Shown piece by piece: positions 36,061-48,659 of a DNA stretch of 64,000 nucleotides. Source of the stretch: Escallonia rubra (lineage: Eukaryota > Streptophyta > Magnoliopsida > Escalloniales > Escalloniaceae); NCBI GenBank assembly GCA_033065855.1, contig JAVXUO010003142.1:248001-312000 (forward strand), written 5' to 3'. Under the pieces are notes generated by a model. It had not been told where the DNA came from. It worked only from the letters and a program-made list of their open reading frames with translations, and searched no databases. Positions within the stretch are counted from its first letter, which is position 1. Every line of letters starts with the position of its first letter. The translations under genes were made by a program, and so were the position numbers.

Positions 36061-36375
36061 TATTATATAACACGATGAAAGTTAATAAACCACATATGAA
36101 GTTCATATAAAACATAGTATATTTTGGTTAAAGACTTACACGTATCAATGGGTTTTGGTTTAACGTAAAAGATGATGATCGGACAAAACAAACCCAAAAC
36201 AGTGGAGTCTTGGTCAGGCTGCTTGTTTACTAGGGCCTTGAGCTAGTAATTTCAACAAGGAGGCTACTGGAGCATCGACCGATTGAACCTATTATATAAG
36301 ACGGTGAAAGTTAATAAACCACATATGAAGTTCATATAAAACATAGTATATTTTGGTTAAAGACTTACACGTCTT
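35890..36375. repeat. Inverted plus direct duplication in the CACTA remnant
   Basis: About 70 bp at 35897-35965 recur inverted at 36150-36218 (shared GTTTAACGTAAAAGATGATGA). Immediately after it, 35990-36138 recurs in direct orientation at 36222-36373 (shared TGTTTACTAGGGCCTTGAGC). Divergence is low. Confidence 0.75.
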
Positions 36376-36429
36376 TTGAACCACTTTACAAATTGCAATT
36401 TTCGATGAGATTCAAGTCCAGCTGGACCA

Positions 36430-38680
36430 GTGAGTAGAACATTGAATGGTTCGGGTGTGAGGTTTCTCCTTATAACAACGGTGCAAAGGTCACTCCTATC
36501 GGCTCGACTGTACCATATACCTCACTAGTGCGTATACAAGTTGTTTAATATACCAAGAGACCAGGAGGAATCTTTAGTACAATGTCGTGGAGTTGAGAGC
36601 TCAATCGAAAGATTACCTTGAGCCCAGGAGGACTAAGGGCTTCAACTATCGCTCTCGAATGGGTGGGTCGGGGTGAGACGTGCATGTGTGTGACGTATGG
36701 AATTAAAAGCACAAGTACCATAGTTATGTCATATTGTACATGCCACAAAATACAAATAAAATACAATAAGGCCAATAATCAATAAAAACTTTTAAAGTCC
36801 AGTTCTCTTAGTATTTTTAGTGCCTAAGAGAGTCGCCACTGTGACGAACCTCCTTGGAAAAAATCCTCGAAACGATTTTAATTCGGAGTCGCCATCTTAT
36901 TTGATTAGAGGAAAATAAGAAAAACCTAGAAAATGACTCTAAGATGTCCAAGAAGAACAAATAATCTATCAAAAGGCACCCGCCATGCCCTTTCAGTCTG
37001 TTCTTCGTTTTTAATGAATTTTGGCCTTAAGAACACATAGCATGTAAAATTTGATAAGACTCACCTTAAGTTAATTTTTAGATTTTTAGCTAGAATTCGA
37101 CAGCAGGGATCGAATGCCTTACGTATCCGATCAGACTAATCAGAATCAAAATCGCTGTAGTTAGACTCTGGTCCTACGGGGAGTAATCTATATTTCGAAC
37201 CTAGACTTTAGATAAAGAAAAGGCAAAAGACTATTTCTGTTGTTTTTGAAATGAAATGCGATCATGGGAAGGGAGGACAATCTATATGACTTTTTATGCT
37301 ATGAAAGCTGGTAAAGATTATTTTGCGATGTAGCTCGCGTTGATGATTCGGGGATATTCTATGTGTTATCCACAATGCAAAAGGCAAAGAAACGTTTTAG
37401 GAGTGGTTTGAATGGCTAAACTTCTCAAGAGAAATAGTATGGCACTTTACTATGAAATGACACACGAGCTCTAAAGAGAATAAGTTTCCGGACTTAAGAT
37501 CGGAAACCCTTAAAAAAGAACGCTAAGGGTCCTACTGATAGTCCTCAGGGTCGTAGAATTTGATAAGATTGACAATGTTAATCTGCAAGGCTAGAAATAA
37601 GTCAGAATAAGTGATAAAATCGCAGATTGATAAAAGTCAACCAACCAATCGATTAATCGAAAACCAGTCGGTTGACCCCATTAATTAAAAATAATTTTCC
37701 TGAATTTCAAGGTATTACTTGCCCCATTTTTAGTAACTATCTCTGAAATCATAAATGACATGTACCAGATTCTGGATAGGTAATTTCCTAACCAAAAAAT
37801 AAATTGATTTGATCTCTATATCAAGGATAAATCATGGATTATTTTCCCAAGTCATTTAGACAAACTATATCAATTAGAATAATCTAGACCTTAGACCAGA
37901 CTTGACACACATGGACTGAACTAATACAATTGGACCGAACTGATGGACTAGACTTAGACTATTCATGCAACTGGACTGGACAATTAAACTGGACTGGACT
38001 AAATTAATTAAACCCCATTACTGAGATTAAACTCAATGACGCATTCTTATAAATAATAAAGCTCATTATTTATTTAATGAAATGTCTACAAAAATGGAGT
38101 GTCTATACCGAGTCTTTTAGGCAAACGCACTCACAAGATATATTTATTACTTTCTAGGCTAGTTTGATATAATAATCTAGAGTATTCCCCTTCCCGGCGA
38201 TCACATTTTCATTACACAAAACTTATCAAAAAAATTAATTCATTTCATTTCGTAGTTCGAGTTTAAGACCGAAATGTAGGTCACCTACATAAGGTCCGAG
38301 TCGAACTACCATGATTTTGATTCTGACTTGTTTGACCAGTATGTAGGTCACTTGACCCCTGTTATCGAATTCAAACAAATAAAATAGAACGAGGATCAGA
38401 TTAAATGCTTTATTGTATGTTTATGTGTTATGTTAAAGGCCAAGAATCAACAAAAATCAAGTAGAGACCAAAAGGGTATGGCAGGTGCCTAACACCTTCC
38501 CGTCATATAACTTAGTCTTTGGACATTTTAGAGACATATGTAGGGTTTTAAAATTTTCTTTTGTTTAATAAAATAAGAAGGCGACTCCTAAAATATTTAG
38601 ACCTTTTTCCAGGTCAAGGGATTTTTTTCGAGGCGTTCGCCACACTAGTGCCTAAAAAGGACACGATAGCATCGCACACC
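36430..38680. repeat. Dispersed repeat family, copy 1 with inverted arms
   Basis: The left part holds AACCTCCTTGGAAAAAATCC, GGAGTCGCCATCTTATTTGA and TCTGGTCCTACGGGGAGTAA (36845-37190). The reverse complement of 38290-38665 contains the same landmarks in the same order (GGAGTCGCC, GGCACCTGCCATACCCTTTT, CAGAATCAAAATC). The two arms of about 375 bp therefore form a long imperfect inverted repeat around a 1.1-kb centre. No protein is coded. Confidence 0.6.
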
Positions 38681-38869
38681 ATAACATGAATAGGAACCAA
38701 CACATAAGCTGGCTAGTAAACATGTAAACCACCCATTACATCCACAGGGTGTAACGATTGATTTATCAGGGTATAATTCAGAGCGAAAAATCCCTTCAAA
38801 TATACCGGCCGATATACCTATGAACTTGCTAGCACGTATGCTTGTGGGTCCATAGTTTTTCCAAGCCTG

Positions 38870-39000
38870 AACCTTTTTTTTGGGGGGGGGGGGGGGTTCA
38901 CCTGCTCATTTTCACAACCCAGGAAATAGCCCCTGGTGACCCGTCGGGTACACTTGTTAATGTGTACCGACTGGTAACAAGTGTACCCGACCGGTTCACC
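38870..39000. repeat. T8G14 homopolymer block and a 16-bp perfect hairpin
   Basis: A T run followed by a G run lies at 38875-38897. TCGGGTACACTTGTTA (38944-38959) is perfectly inverted at 38975-38990, with a 15-base loop. Confidence 0.75.
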
Positions 39001-39219
39001 AGAGACCTGTTTTGATAATTTTTACTCTATGAGGGTACCGGTCGATAACTTGTACACCATAACATCAACATGTACTCTCGTTAAAGGGAAAATCCCCAAA
39101 AGTTGGTCTAGGCGTGTGGTTGCTTCAATGTTTGGCTTAATGGTACACCCTCAGCTCAACTTGCATGATATACATCTCATTCGTAATTTCGGGATTTAAT
39201 AATTAGTGGTAATCAGTAC

Positions 39220-40800
39220 ATGTGCAAATTGTTTGATTTACAGAGAAAACCAAGAGGCTCTCATTACTATGGCCTTGGAGGTGATTGTACAATAGCAAAT
39301 TGCCTCACAACTAGAAAGCTCGAGGGTTTCAACTGTTACCCTCGAATGGATGGGATGGGACAATCGCGTGTGCGTGATCTCTAAAAAGGAAGAAAACAAA
39401 CACATTAAACATAAATCATGTAAACATATCAAAATTCTAAAAACAAACACGCAAGCAAGAAAAATCAACAAAATTCACAAATAAGTTTCTTAGAGTGTAG
39501 CGAACCGCCTCGAAAAAAATCCCTCGAGGATTTTAATGGTCGCCATCTTATTTAATTCAAGGAAAATAAGAAAAACAAAGAAATGGTTCTAAAGTGCCCA
39601 AAAGAACGACTAATCTATCAAAACTGGGTGATGGGTTCGGGGACTAAGTTACGCAATGAGACGGTGTTAGGCATTTGTCGCGCCTTTCCGGTCTCTATTT
39701 CATTTTTATTGAATTTTGGCCTTATGAACATCCAACATGCAAACTATGATAAAATTAATCCTAAGTTAATTTTGATGTTTTTGGCTTGAACTCGACATCA
39801 GGAGTCGAATCGCCTACATTCTGATAAGACTAATCGGAATTAAAACCGTCGTAATTCGACTCTGGTCCTACGGGAAGTAATCTATATTTGGGTCTTAGAC
39901 TTAGACCAAGAAAGGAAACAGATTATTTTTGTGTTTTTTTAATAGAAATCTGACTACAAGATTGTAAACAATCTATTTGGTTTCTAAGCTAGAAAATTCT
40001 TGAAAGTTACCTTTTGAAGTTGCTTGCCTTAAAGACTCGAGAACGTTCTCTGAGGGATCCACGACACAAAGACTAGAAAGAGACTTTTATAGAGTGAATA
40101 TGAACATCTAAGATTCTCGAGAAAGATAACATATCACTTCACAAAGAAATGTACGTAGGTTCTAAAGAGAATAAGCTTTATAGACCCCTAAAAATGGAGG
40201 CCTAGGGCCCTTTTATAGTGCTATGGTCACGAAATCTGAGAAGATTGGTTGGCTATGTCAATCCGTAAGGCTGTAGATAAGTCTAAATAAATGATAAAAT
40301 TACAAATTTACAAGCGTCAACTATAGTAAAAAACCTGTCAATTTGCGCCTGAATTTTTATATACTTTTTTACGAATTTCGGGATATTGTCATGTCCCAAA
40401 TTAGGTAATTATCTTAATCAACTGTCAGGAATAATACCAGATTCGGGAAACATTTCCCATATTCACACTAATCACTTTGTCTCTCAAATTGATCCTCAAG
40501 TCTCCAAGTCAAACTTACTTTCTTGACTCCAACCTAACTAGGGTTAACTCTAACTAAGTAGGCTAGATATTCGATGGACCAAACCTAATTAATTTATGCT
40601 AAACTGATAGACTGGACTGATAGACAGACTACTGGACTGGACTGGACTGGACTAAGAAAATAGGCCTATCATTCATTATTAGGTTTACACCCGACATTAA
40701 ATAATAAACTTTATTTATTAATATAGACCAACATAAATTAATGAAAAGATCAAATAAAACTACAAAAATGGGGTGTCTATAAAGCCCTCGGTAAGGGAGC
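39220..40800. repeat. Dispersed repeat family, copy 2
   Basis: It matches copy 1 in direct orientation: the CTCGAATGGATGGG segment (39345), GAACCGCCTCGAAAAAAATCC (39500), GGTCGCCATCTTATTTAA, TCTGGTCCTACGGGAAGTAA (39860) and the closing AAAAATGGGGTGTCTATA (40764). No coding capacity is seen. The spacer 40801-41639 contains repeated ACCG..CGGTT short motifs and no gene. Confidence 0.6.
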
Positions 40801-41639
40801 TCGCGTACTGACGAATATCACTGTAGAACAACACATTTTCGTAGTAGAAATACGAAAAAGACCACATGACTCAAGACAGATTCAAAGACTCACACATATA
40901 TGAGGTAGGACCTTTACAAGGTTTCCTACGTATCCGTGGAAAGGAATCAAACCAACACAATCCAGAAAAGAAGTGTCGTTTAAAGTCGAAGCCAACAACG
41001 CGTAAAAACAGATGGACGTTTAGGCACACGGAAAGACTTATGTATGAAAATCAGAGCTATCAACGTTTGGTAGCGATTGGACGCTTTATGTGTAGAAGTT
41101 GGAGCCAACAAGCGTAAAAGTGGATGGATGTTTATACAGAAAAGACTCATGGAGCCAACGACATTTGGAAGCGGTTGGTCACTTTGACACTAAAAGAAAG
41201 GTGCCTGTAGAGAGGGCCACATGAATTTTTGTGGATACACCAAATGAACTGGAACTGGACTGAGAATAAAACTGGCCGGTTAGCCGGTTGGTCAGTGAGT
41301 TGAGTTATTTTTGGTTTCTTTGAAAATTTATGGAGAGGCCATCGTGTTGACTAACCGTCTGGTTACTTAGTGGGTTAACCGACCAGTTGGTCAGAGGGCT
41401 TAGTGTTTAGAAGGCTCTGGAGAATCAAAATTTTGACTTACCATTAGGTAACCTGGTGGGTTAATCGGTCGGTTAGTCAGTGAGATTAGGGTTTAGGGCA
41501 TAAATCAGTCAGTTTGAATTTGCAAGTATAACACTTACTGATTAACCGTCCAGTTACTAGGTCGACAAACCGGCCACTTAGTAAGAGTCTCCCCTTTTTT
41601 GTGAGATTATCAACTAGCTTACAGAATATTGGTTAGTTT

Positions 41640-42715
41640 CAGGTGTGTGGTTTCTCTCTCAACACCGGTGTAAGGTCACTCCCTTTGCTCAACTTGTACA
41701 TACCTCCTACCCATAACTCAGGCACCCAATAATGGGTGATCACCAGTATGTGTACAAGTCATCTAATATACCAAAAAATCAAGAAGTCCCTTTAGTACGA
41801 GGCCTTAGAGCTGAGAGTACAATCGAATTTGCCTCGCCACTAGGAAGTTCAAGGGTTCCAAGGTTACCCTCAAATTGGTGGGTTAGGGACAAATATGCCC
41901 GTGTATGAAGCAACAAAATAAGAGCACAATTACCACAACTTTAGAACATTGTACATGTCATACACAAAGGCCATAAAAGCAATAGACAAATTTTCAAGTT
42001 TAGTCATGTTAGTTCTTAGTCCCCAACAGAGTCGTCACCGTAGAGAACCACCTTGAAAAAATTCTCGAACCCTGAAAAAATGCCTAATGATTTTAGGAGT
42101 CGCCATCTTACTCAATAAACACATCAAAATAAGAAAAAGCTGAAAGTGACTCTAAAAATGTCTGCAAGTCTACTAATCTATTGAAAACATAAAAATGGAT
42201 TTGGGGACTAATCTAAAAAATGTGAAAGAAATTTGGGAAAAAATATTAAAAAGTTATGGGATGAACCGATTGATTTTTAACAAACCGATCGGTTCATCCC
42301 AAATTTTTTTAATATATTTTCTGAATTTCGGGACATTAGCTACCTCTAATTTAGTAATTATTTCTATTTTTATTAGATGTGATGTACCAAATTCGAAACT
42401 TATCTCCATATTCCATGTAGATCAAGGATTAAATCACTTATATCAAAAACAATTCACAAATAATTCATAAAATCTCCTAGGTAAAATACTATTGGCATAT
42501 GGACTAGACCTACCTAAATGGACTGGGCTAAGCCCAATTAGTGACTGGACTTGATAACTAGACTAGAAAACTGGACTAAGTAATGAACCATATTAATTAA
42601 TTAAGTTTAATATATTATGAGGCCTACATCAATAATAATAAGTTTTCATTAATAATAAAGCCCAAACAATTATTTAACTAAAATGACTACAAAAGTGGGG
42701 TGTTTATAGCTATGC
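41640..42715. repeat. Dispersed repeat family, copy 3 (shorter)
   Basis: It carries the same landmarks in the same order: GGTTTCTCTCTCAACACC (41650), the GAACCACCTTGAAAAAATTC block (42045), GGAGTCGCCATCTTACTC and the closing AAAAGTGGGGTGTTTATA (42692). A short palindromic pair around AACCGATTGATTTTTAACAAACCGATCGGTT lies at about 42264-42295. No gene is seen. Confidence 0.55.
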
Positions 42716-43320
42716 TTGTTTGCTTAATGCTTATTAGGTGTCAGTTGCATACCATCTATAACAACCAGATCCACAACCCACCACATGGCAATGCTTCCGT
42801 CAACTGAACTAGTTAAGCAGGTATCTGCGGCAAGATCTTATTAGGCTAATCTTATACTATCCAACATCTAATCTGGAATATCTCAAAGATGCTATGAGCA
42901 AGTATGCCAAGGAGTAGTCCATATTTACTTTGCTTCACAAACCAGAAAAGAGGAAATTAGGCAACAAAAGGCACCTTAAGGATAGAGTCCACCACACCAA
43001 CAAAGTTTCACGTTTACAAAAAGAGTATTTGACTTCGTTAGGTTTCCTTAGCTTTATCTCGTTTCCTTCCGCCGTCGGGTTTTTTCCTCCTTATTTCTCC
43101 CGTTCCCCTTATCCGACCAACCCTCTTCTGACAGTCTCATCATCACTTTGGTTCTTCTATCTTTATCCTCTTACATCTGTCTTCACATCTTCTAACATCT
43201 CTATCACATTTTATCCATTCCGGCTACTTTAATCTGGACCAGACATTTCTCACTCCTTAGGTCCCAATAGATAGATACTTTTATTTCTTTTTGCATATGT
43301 TCAGCTCCCTGAAAGCATCA

Positions 43321-44805
43321 ATGGCTTCCTCTTCACCATCACCCCAACCTTCTAACCGTTACAATTACTCATCTTCCACCAGTTCCCCTAACCAACGACA
43401 TAGCCCCTTTCCCCCTGTCCCTAACCACTTTCTACCCAACGGGTCTCAACCGCGCCGTGGTCCCCTGTTACAGCTCAATGAACACCTGGTCCTAGCAGAA
43501 CAGATGGAAACTTCACGCCTGCTTATCGGGTCCTTCTGTGATGTTAAAACTTTTAGCGAATCCCAGCTACAGGCGTTAGTCAACAATAATTGGAACCTAG
43601 TGGGCCAAGTCAGAGTTGAAAAACTCCCCATGATCTATCTTTTTCATTTCGACCTTGAACATGAAGCTCACCTGGTGCTAACAAACGGACCCACTATTCA
43701 AGGAGCTCTCCTCCTTCTCCAACCTTGGACGCCGCATATGATCTACTCCTCGCTCACTTTTCCATTAGCGAACTTATGGGTTCGAGTGTCTAACATCCCG
43801 AGCGATTGCTATACGTTCAATCTGGCCCAAACTATCGGTAATCTACTTGGACATGTTATCCGCATCGACTGGTCCCCTCTTCGTTTGAAGTTCAAAGACT
43901 ACTTTCGGATTCAAATTCGACTGGAAGTCTGCAAACCTCTTCTTTCTGGCGTATATCTGTACCTACTCAATCACGCGAGCATTTGGCTCCCTTGTGCCTA
44001 TGAACGAGTATTCCAGGTTTGTTACAGATGTGGTTGCATAAGACATTCTTCAGATGTTTGCACCAAGAGTGAGGCAACAGTGAATCATGCTTTTGATGAA
44101 CTTTATCTTCGCCTGCAACACCAATTCCCTCACCCCACCATCTTTGAACTCCATCAACCTCAGTATGAGCCTTCTCTCCGCATGTTACCCAACTCCGACT
44201 TTAATCGAACTTCCCAGATTGAATCACTTGACACTCCATTTGGCCCTGAACTGCATTACATCTACTCTTCTTTCTTGCCGCCGCAATCCCCTTTGTCTTC
44301 CCCAGATCCCAGTTACCATACAGCCTCTGAAGGAAGTGATGTGGAAGTGCTCTCACCGAACGCAGAATCACACTCTGATATTCCTTCTCAGGTGTTTGAT
44401 GTTATGGACTCCTCACCCTATGATCACCAAAATGGAGACCAGGTAGTTCCTTCATCCCCAAACTCTTGGCCCCCACATGTTACTGCTGATGATCCCCTCA
44501 CCTACGTTACTCCACAAGAGCCAGGATTTTTTAACTTGCTGACCAAGTTTGGTCTCGAGTGGGGCCTTACCCACAAAAATCTTTACCAAAAAATTCTTAG
44601 GATAATAGGTCTACCCTCCACCTATCCTGCATGTCTGTCCTCTAACCACACCAACACTTCATCCCAGTTTCCCTTGTTTAATGAGCCTTCTCTTCGAAAA
44701 CTCTGTCCGGCTCATCCTTATGTCCACCATCGTACTCATGTGCCCTCTCTTCCAGCGGGTCAGCCCTCTTTTTCTACTAATACCCCCTCCTCGTCAACTC
44801 CGTAA
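43321..44805 (+). CDS. LINE ORF1 protein (DUF4283 and zinc knuckle), open reading frame
   Basis: The ORF is uninterrupted for about 494 codons from MASSSPSPQPSNRY; an ATG 10 codons upstream (43291) is also possible. A proline/serine-rich start precedes a DUF4283-type domain (LADRL-like segment QMETSRLLIGSFCDVKTF through LVLTNGPTIQG and LANLWVRVSNIP). A zinc knuckle CYRCGCIRHSSDVC (C-x2-C-x4-H-x4-C) lies at about 44023-44064. ORF1 proteins of this type coat LINE RNA. The C-terminal third is hydrophilic and variable. An intact frame in an otherwise broken LINE is notable, but loss of ORF2 means no autonomous mobility. Confidence 0.8.
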   Translation: MASSSPSPQPSNRYNYSSSTSSPNQRHSPFPPVPNHFLPNGSQPRRGPLLQLNEHLVLAEQMETSRLLIGSFCDVKTFSESQLQALVNNNWNLVGQVRVEKLPMIYLFHFDLEHEAHLVLTNGPTIQGALLLLQPWTPHMIYSSLTFPLANLWVRVSNIPSDCYTFNLAQTIGNLLGHVIRIDWSPLRLKFKDYFRIQIRLEVCKPLLSGVYLYLLNHASIWLPCAYERVFQVCYRCGCIRHSSDVCTKSEATVNHAFDELYLRLQHQFPHPTIFELHQPQYEPSLRMLPNSDFNRTSQIESLDTPFGPELHYIYSSFLPPQSPLSSPDPSYHTASEGSDVEVLSPNAESHSDIPSQVFDVMDSSPYDHQNGDQVVPSSPNSWPPHVTADDPLTYVTPQEPGFFNLLTKFGLEWGLTHKNLYQKILRIIGLPSTYPACLSSNHTNTSSQFPLFNEPSLRKLCPAHPYVHHRTHVPSLPAGQPSFSTNTPSSSTP

Positions 44806-44859
44806 TTCATCACAGCGAATATCAACTCCGAGGTCTCCCACCGTCCAGGAAAAGAGCCC

Positions 44860-46347
44860 TTGACCTCAAGCTCTTCGAACTCCAACCTCCCTTCTACTGA
44901 TCAACCGAAACTTCTTGAGGCAGCTATCAACGCACATCACAGTGTGAACTGGGAGCCTCCACAGCCTAATTCTGTCAAGCGTCTCATGGACGCCTACATT
45001 AGCTATAGGAGTGATACTCTAGTGAATGACTTACCTCTGCTGCACCTTCTCACCAACCTGGTCCAAGAAACTCCAGCTGTTATGGGATCATCTGATAAGA
45101 ACAATACACCATATTCTTGTAACACCAAGCCCTCTGGGACGAGGTTGTATGCCCTAACATTTGCCGAAGCTTTTCCGGAGGATCTAATAGACGAGGAAGC
45201 CGCACACACAGATTGCGCGCTAACTACTTATGCACACTTCCCGGATCCTAGTACTGATTCTGATCCCATTTCTCCTCCAAAGAGAGCTAGAAGCGGAAGT
45301 GATGACGCTGGAACTCATTCTCCTGCAAAACGTATTCGCATTATTGGTCCTTCCAAACCTCCAGGTTCTTCCCATCCCTCGTTCATCTTCAAGACTGCTT
45401 TATTGCATGATTACTACACATGTCTGTACTATAGCTCATTTTACTTCCTCAATGCTTTCATTTCGGCACTCTCATCTATATCAAGCATGTATTCCTTCTC
45501 TCTTCTTGCCCACATTCAAATCCATCAGTTATCTTCCATCTCAAGGGTACTTCACCACCAAAGTTATTGCTCTCTTCCAATCCCAATTGGAAACTCCATA
45601 ACTCTCCAATGTGAACCCTGAAACTTCTGTGGTTCCACCCTCAGTCTCGAAAAAAAACAAAAAAGAAAAATAGAGCTTCATCACCCAAAATTTCTTATCC
45701 AAAAGAAGTGCTCTATAGCTCTTTCTCGGCTCCCTAATATTGCCATTAGCATATCAGAAGAATCTCTGAGATGGCACCTTTATTCCCTAAATCTCACCCG
45801 CCGATACTTGTCTTCCGATGATAATCAGGCCACTCTCTCTTCTGGTGACAAGGATCTTTGCTCCCAAGTCTCTCTCACATTCAGAATAACCTCCCTAAAT
45901 CCATTAACTGTAAACCCTCAACATACCAAAATCCCTAATCTCCAATCTAACTCCCATGACTTTATCTGCACCAACACTCTCCACCTCTACGGTGGTGCGT
46001 GCTCCTGCTGCTCCATGCTCTCGTCGTCGCCTCTATCTTCGAATTCTTTAAAGATGATTAAGGGTTTGAGTACCTCTTGGGTTTTGAATTTTATGGTTTC
46101 AGGCCGGCAGAAGGGCTCTGGCTCAATTACCGGTTACCTTGGTGAATGTGAGGGTACTCTATCAGAGAGTATTGACGTTGTGATCGACCAGTTCCTACAG
46201 ATCTTGTTTTTTTGGTTGAAAGCATGTTTCAGGGAAGAGAAGGGAAGCTATGTGCTCATAATGAAACCGATTCTATCTCAAAAAATGACGGAGACTTTGG
46301 TTGTCCAAAGACAATGGCCTGGACTCTCCTCTTCTGTCCATTTTTGA
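44860..46347 (+). pseudogene. Decayed C-terminal part of the LINE ORF1 / inter-ORF region
   Basis: Frames at 44860-45621 and 45808-46347 continue the hydrophilic composition of ORF1 (PPKRARSGSDDAGTHSPAKR at 45275). They have no recognised domain and are broken by stops. They join ORF1 to ORF2 in position only. Confidence 0.4.
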
Positions 46348-46691
46348 ATCAGTCTTAAGTCTTGGATTGATAGGCTAAATGCTCATTCCACTTTCAAAAG
46401 GAAACGATTGGATAAAGCCTCCTATTTTTCTTACAGACGATATAAACGACCTAAGCTTGAGATTATTCACCCTGCCTTACTGGAATCTCACCACCATAAT
46501 AATCTGAGACAGTCTGATCACACAAGGAAAAGTAAGGTCAGTAATACCTCAAGGAAAAAGAAGGCATGCGATATCCCTCTTACTCTCTGGTACTACTTGG
46601 TTGATAAACGTCCTCGATCTGAAAGGACGAATTCGCTTGCTGAACCTGGGCAGGTTTCGGGGTTTGTCCTTAAACAACCCCTTCACCCCCA

Positions 46692-47234
46692 ATGAAAATC
46701 CTCAGCTGGAACTGTCGGGGGTTGGGTCAACCCCGTACAGTTCGTACAGCCAAACTTTTGATCCATCGGCACCACCCTGATATTCTTTTTCTCCAGAAAA
46801 CAAAGATGGATTCTTTAAAAATTGCTTATCTCTTTCGCAAGGAAGGATTTGAGCTATATTATGGAAATAATCCTATAGGTCTTAAATGAGGCCTTTGGGT
46901 GGGATTGAGACCACCACTGTATGGTACCTTACTCTCTCAATCCAGCCATCTCCTCGTTCTCTCGATCTCCCTTAATAACACCCCCCTTTGGACATCGGGC
47001 TTTGTGTATGGTCACCATGTGGTTGAGAAACGCCAGGAGACGTGGAACTTTATTGGCCACGCTCTTCAACGGATATCTGGACCGTTAATTCTAATAGGCG
47101 ACTTCAACCAAGTCTTATCTATTAAGGAAAAAATGGGGAACCACAAAGATAGTTATCCGGGGCACGCTTATCTTGAAAACCTCATTGAACATCATGGTCT
47201 CCTCAACGTTGCCCTAATCTCTTTCTCTTCCTAG
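46692..47234 (+). pseudogene. LINE ORF2 endonuclease fragment
   Basis: The start MKILSWNCRGLGQPRTV is the classic beginning of plant LINE ORF2 apurinic-type endonucleases, with the conserved N in WNCRG. The catalytic glutamate of the usual LQET motif is lysine here (LFLQKTKMD). An in-frame TGA lies at 46887. The later GDFN motif (ILIGDFNQVL, about 47092-47121) is intact. The frame ends at a junction to unrelated GC-rich DNA near 47220, so no polymerase follows. Confidence 0.85.
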
Positions 47235-48117
47235 CCGCCGCCGCCCAGCCCTCCATGCGCCGCACCCCCTTCGGCCTCGGCCGGCAGCCCTCCCTCGCCG
47301 GCGCCGACCCCTCGGCCTCGTCCCCACCTCTCTCTCTCTCTCCCCCGCCCCTCCTTCCCCCCTTCCCCTCCCATCTCCTTCCTCATCTCCCCCACCCCAT
47401 GTTCCCCCTCGGCCTCGTGCCGCCATCACCCCGTCCCACATCCCTTCCCCCTTCCTCCCTCATCCTCCTTCAGCCTCGGCCTCCTCAACCCCCTCCCCAA
47501 GGCCGAGGCCGACCCTTACGCCACACCCAAGGCCGAGGTCGACCCCTCCCCCCTCTTCAACCTTCGGCCTTCATCATCCTCCCCCTCCCTTCACCTTCGG
47601 CCACCATCAAGGCCACCCATTTTGGCCTTCCCAAAACCAAAGCAACACCACCTTCAACCTTCACCTTGTTTCCATCACCCGCGGCCAACCTTCAACTCTA
47701 ACGCATGACCATCCTCCATGCCTACTACGGCCTCCATCACCAAGGCCACTCTTCGGCTTCATACCACACCAAGGCTTACCCTCCAAACTTCGGCCTACAC
47801 ACATTCACCCAATGGCCGACAACCATCACCAACCATCCTCACAAGCATGCAAAAAAAAAAACTCAACATGACGACCAACGCGCTCCCCCCTCCATAACTT
47901 CTTCACTTCAGTCATAACACCCAAGTTCACCCCGCCACCTTCGACCTTCACATCATGGCCGACATCCAAGGTCGGCAACTTCAAATTTTTTTTTGTAACA
48001 TAGACCGACGTGCATTGACTGCGCACATGCGCCCGTCGTGGATTGCCCCCACATCACGACGTCCGACCGCGCCCTCGTCGCGCCCCTCATGACGATGTCC
48101 CTCGACATCAACATCCA

Positions 48118-48305
48118 TGGTAGGTGGTGCGCGAGGTAGCTCGAACCACCTACTCCTACTCATTGTTCGACACTCGTCGTCAGTCGCCCGGGCGCCGTTT
48201 ACATGCTCGCGCCCCTGCGCCCTTTCATCGTGCCTTTGTCTCAACCCCCAAGCATTCCAAGCTTTAGTAGGTGGTGCACGAGGTGGCTCGAGCCACCTAC
48301 TCTTC
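48118..48305. repeat. Duplicated imperfect hairpin, 150 bp apart
   Basis: GTAGGTGGTGC.CGAGG..GCTCGA.CCACCTACTC occurs at 48119-48155 and 48267-48303. Each copy is itself an inverted repeat (GTAGGTGG / CCACCTAC). Confidence 0.65.
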
Positions 48306-48659
48306 ATCATCATCATGCATTGACGACCTCAACAACTCGCCGGCCAAACAACATCAAAATCTTGCTAAGTGTTTATACGTGCGGTGCCCGCTCGGGTTGC
48401 CCCTCCGCACACACCACACGCAGGGGGCTTATGTTCCCAACCTATCCTGGTCGCACCAAAAGGCCCACAGTGGTCCCATTTTGCATGACACATCCGCACA
48501 AGCAACAGTCATTTTCAACGCTCACAACCGGTCAAAGCATACACTCTCAAGTCACGTGCACTTCTCAATTTCGTTACGTTACTTCATCACATAGAAGCTC
48601 ATTTTCACGCAAAGCCTCATGACACTTCGACTGTCGCACTTCGCATGTCGCCCATCGGC

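Larger units (their letters stand above)
43000..47220 (+). mobile_element. LINE (non-LTR retrotransposon), plus strand, 3'-truncated
   Basis: A long ORF1 (43321-44805) is followed by decayed sequence and then the endonuclease start of ORF2 (46692-47215). The reverse transcriptase is missing: sequence turns abruptly GC-rich after the endonuclease at about 47220. Either another element interrupted it or the 3' part was lost. Orientation is opposite to the LINE at 12430-19470. Confidence 0.8.

Noticed and set aside
47221-47701. Long open frames in GC-rich sequence (for example 47255-47701)
   Set aside because: Composition is proline/leucine repeats on one strand and glycine/arginine on the other, as expected from CCTCC-rich DNA. 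No domain is seen.
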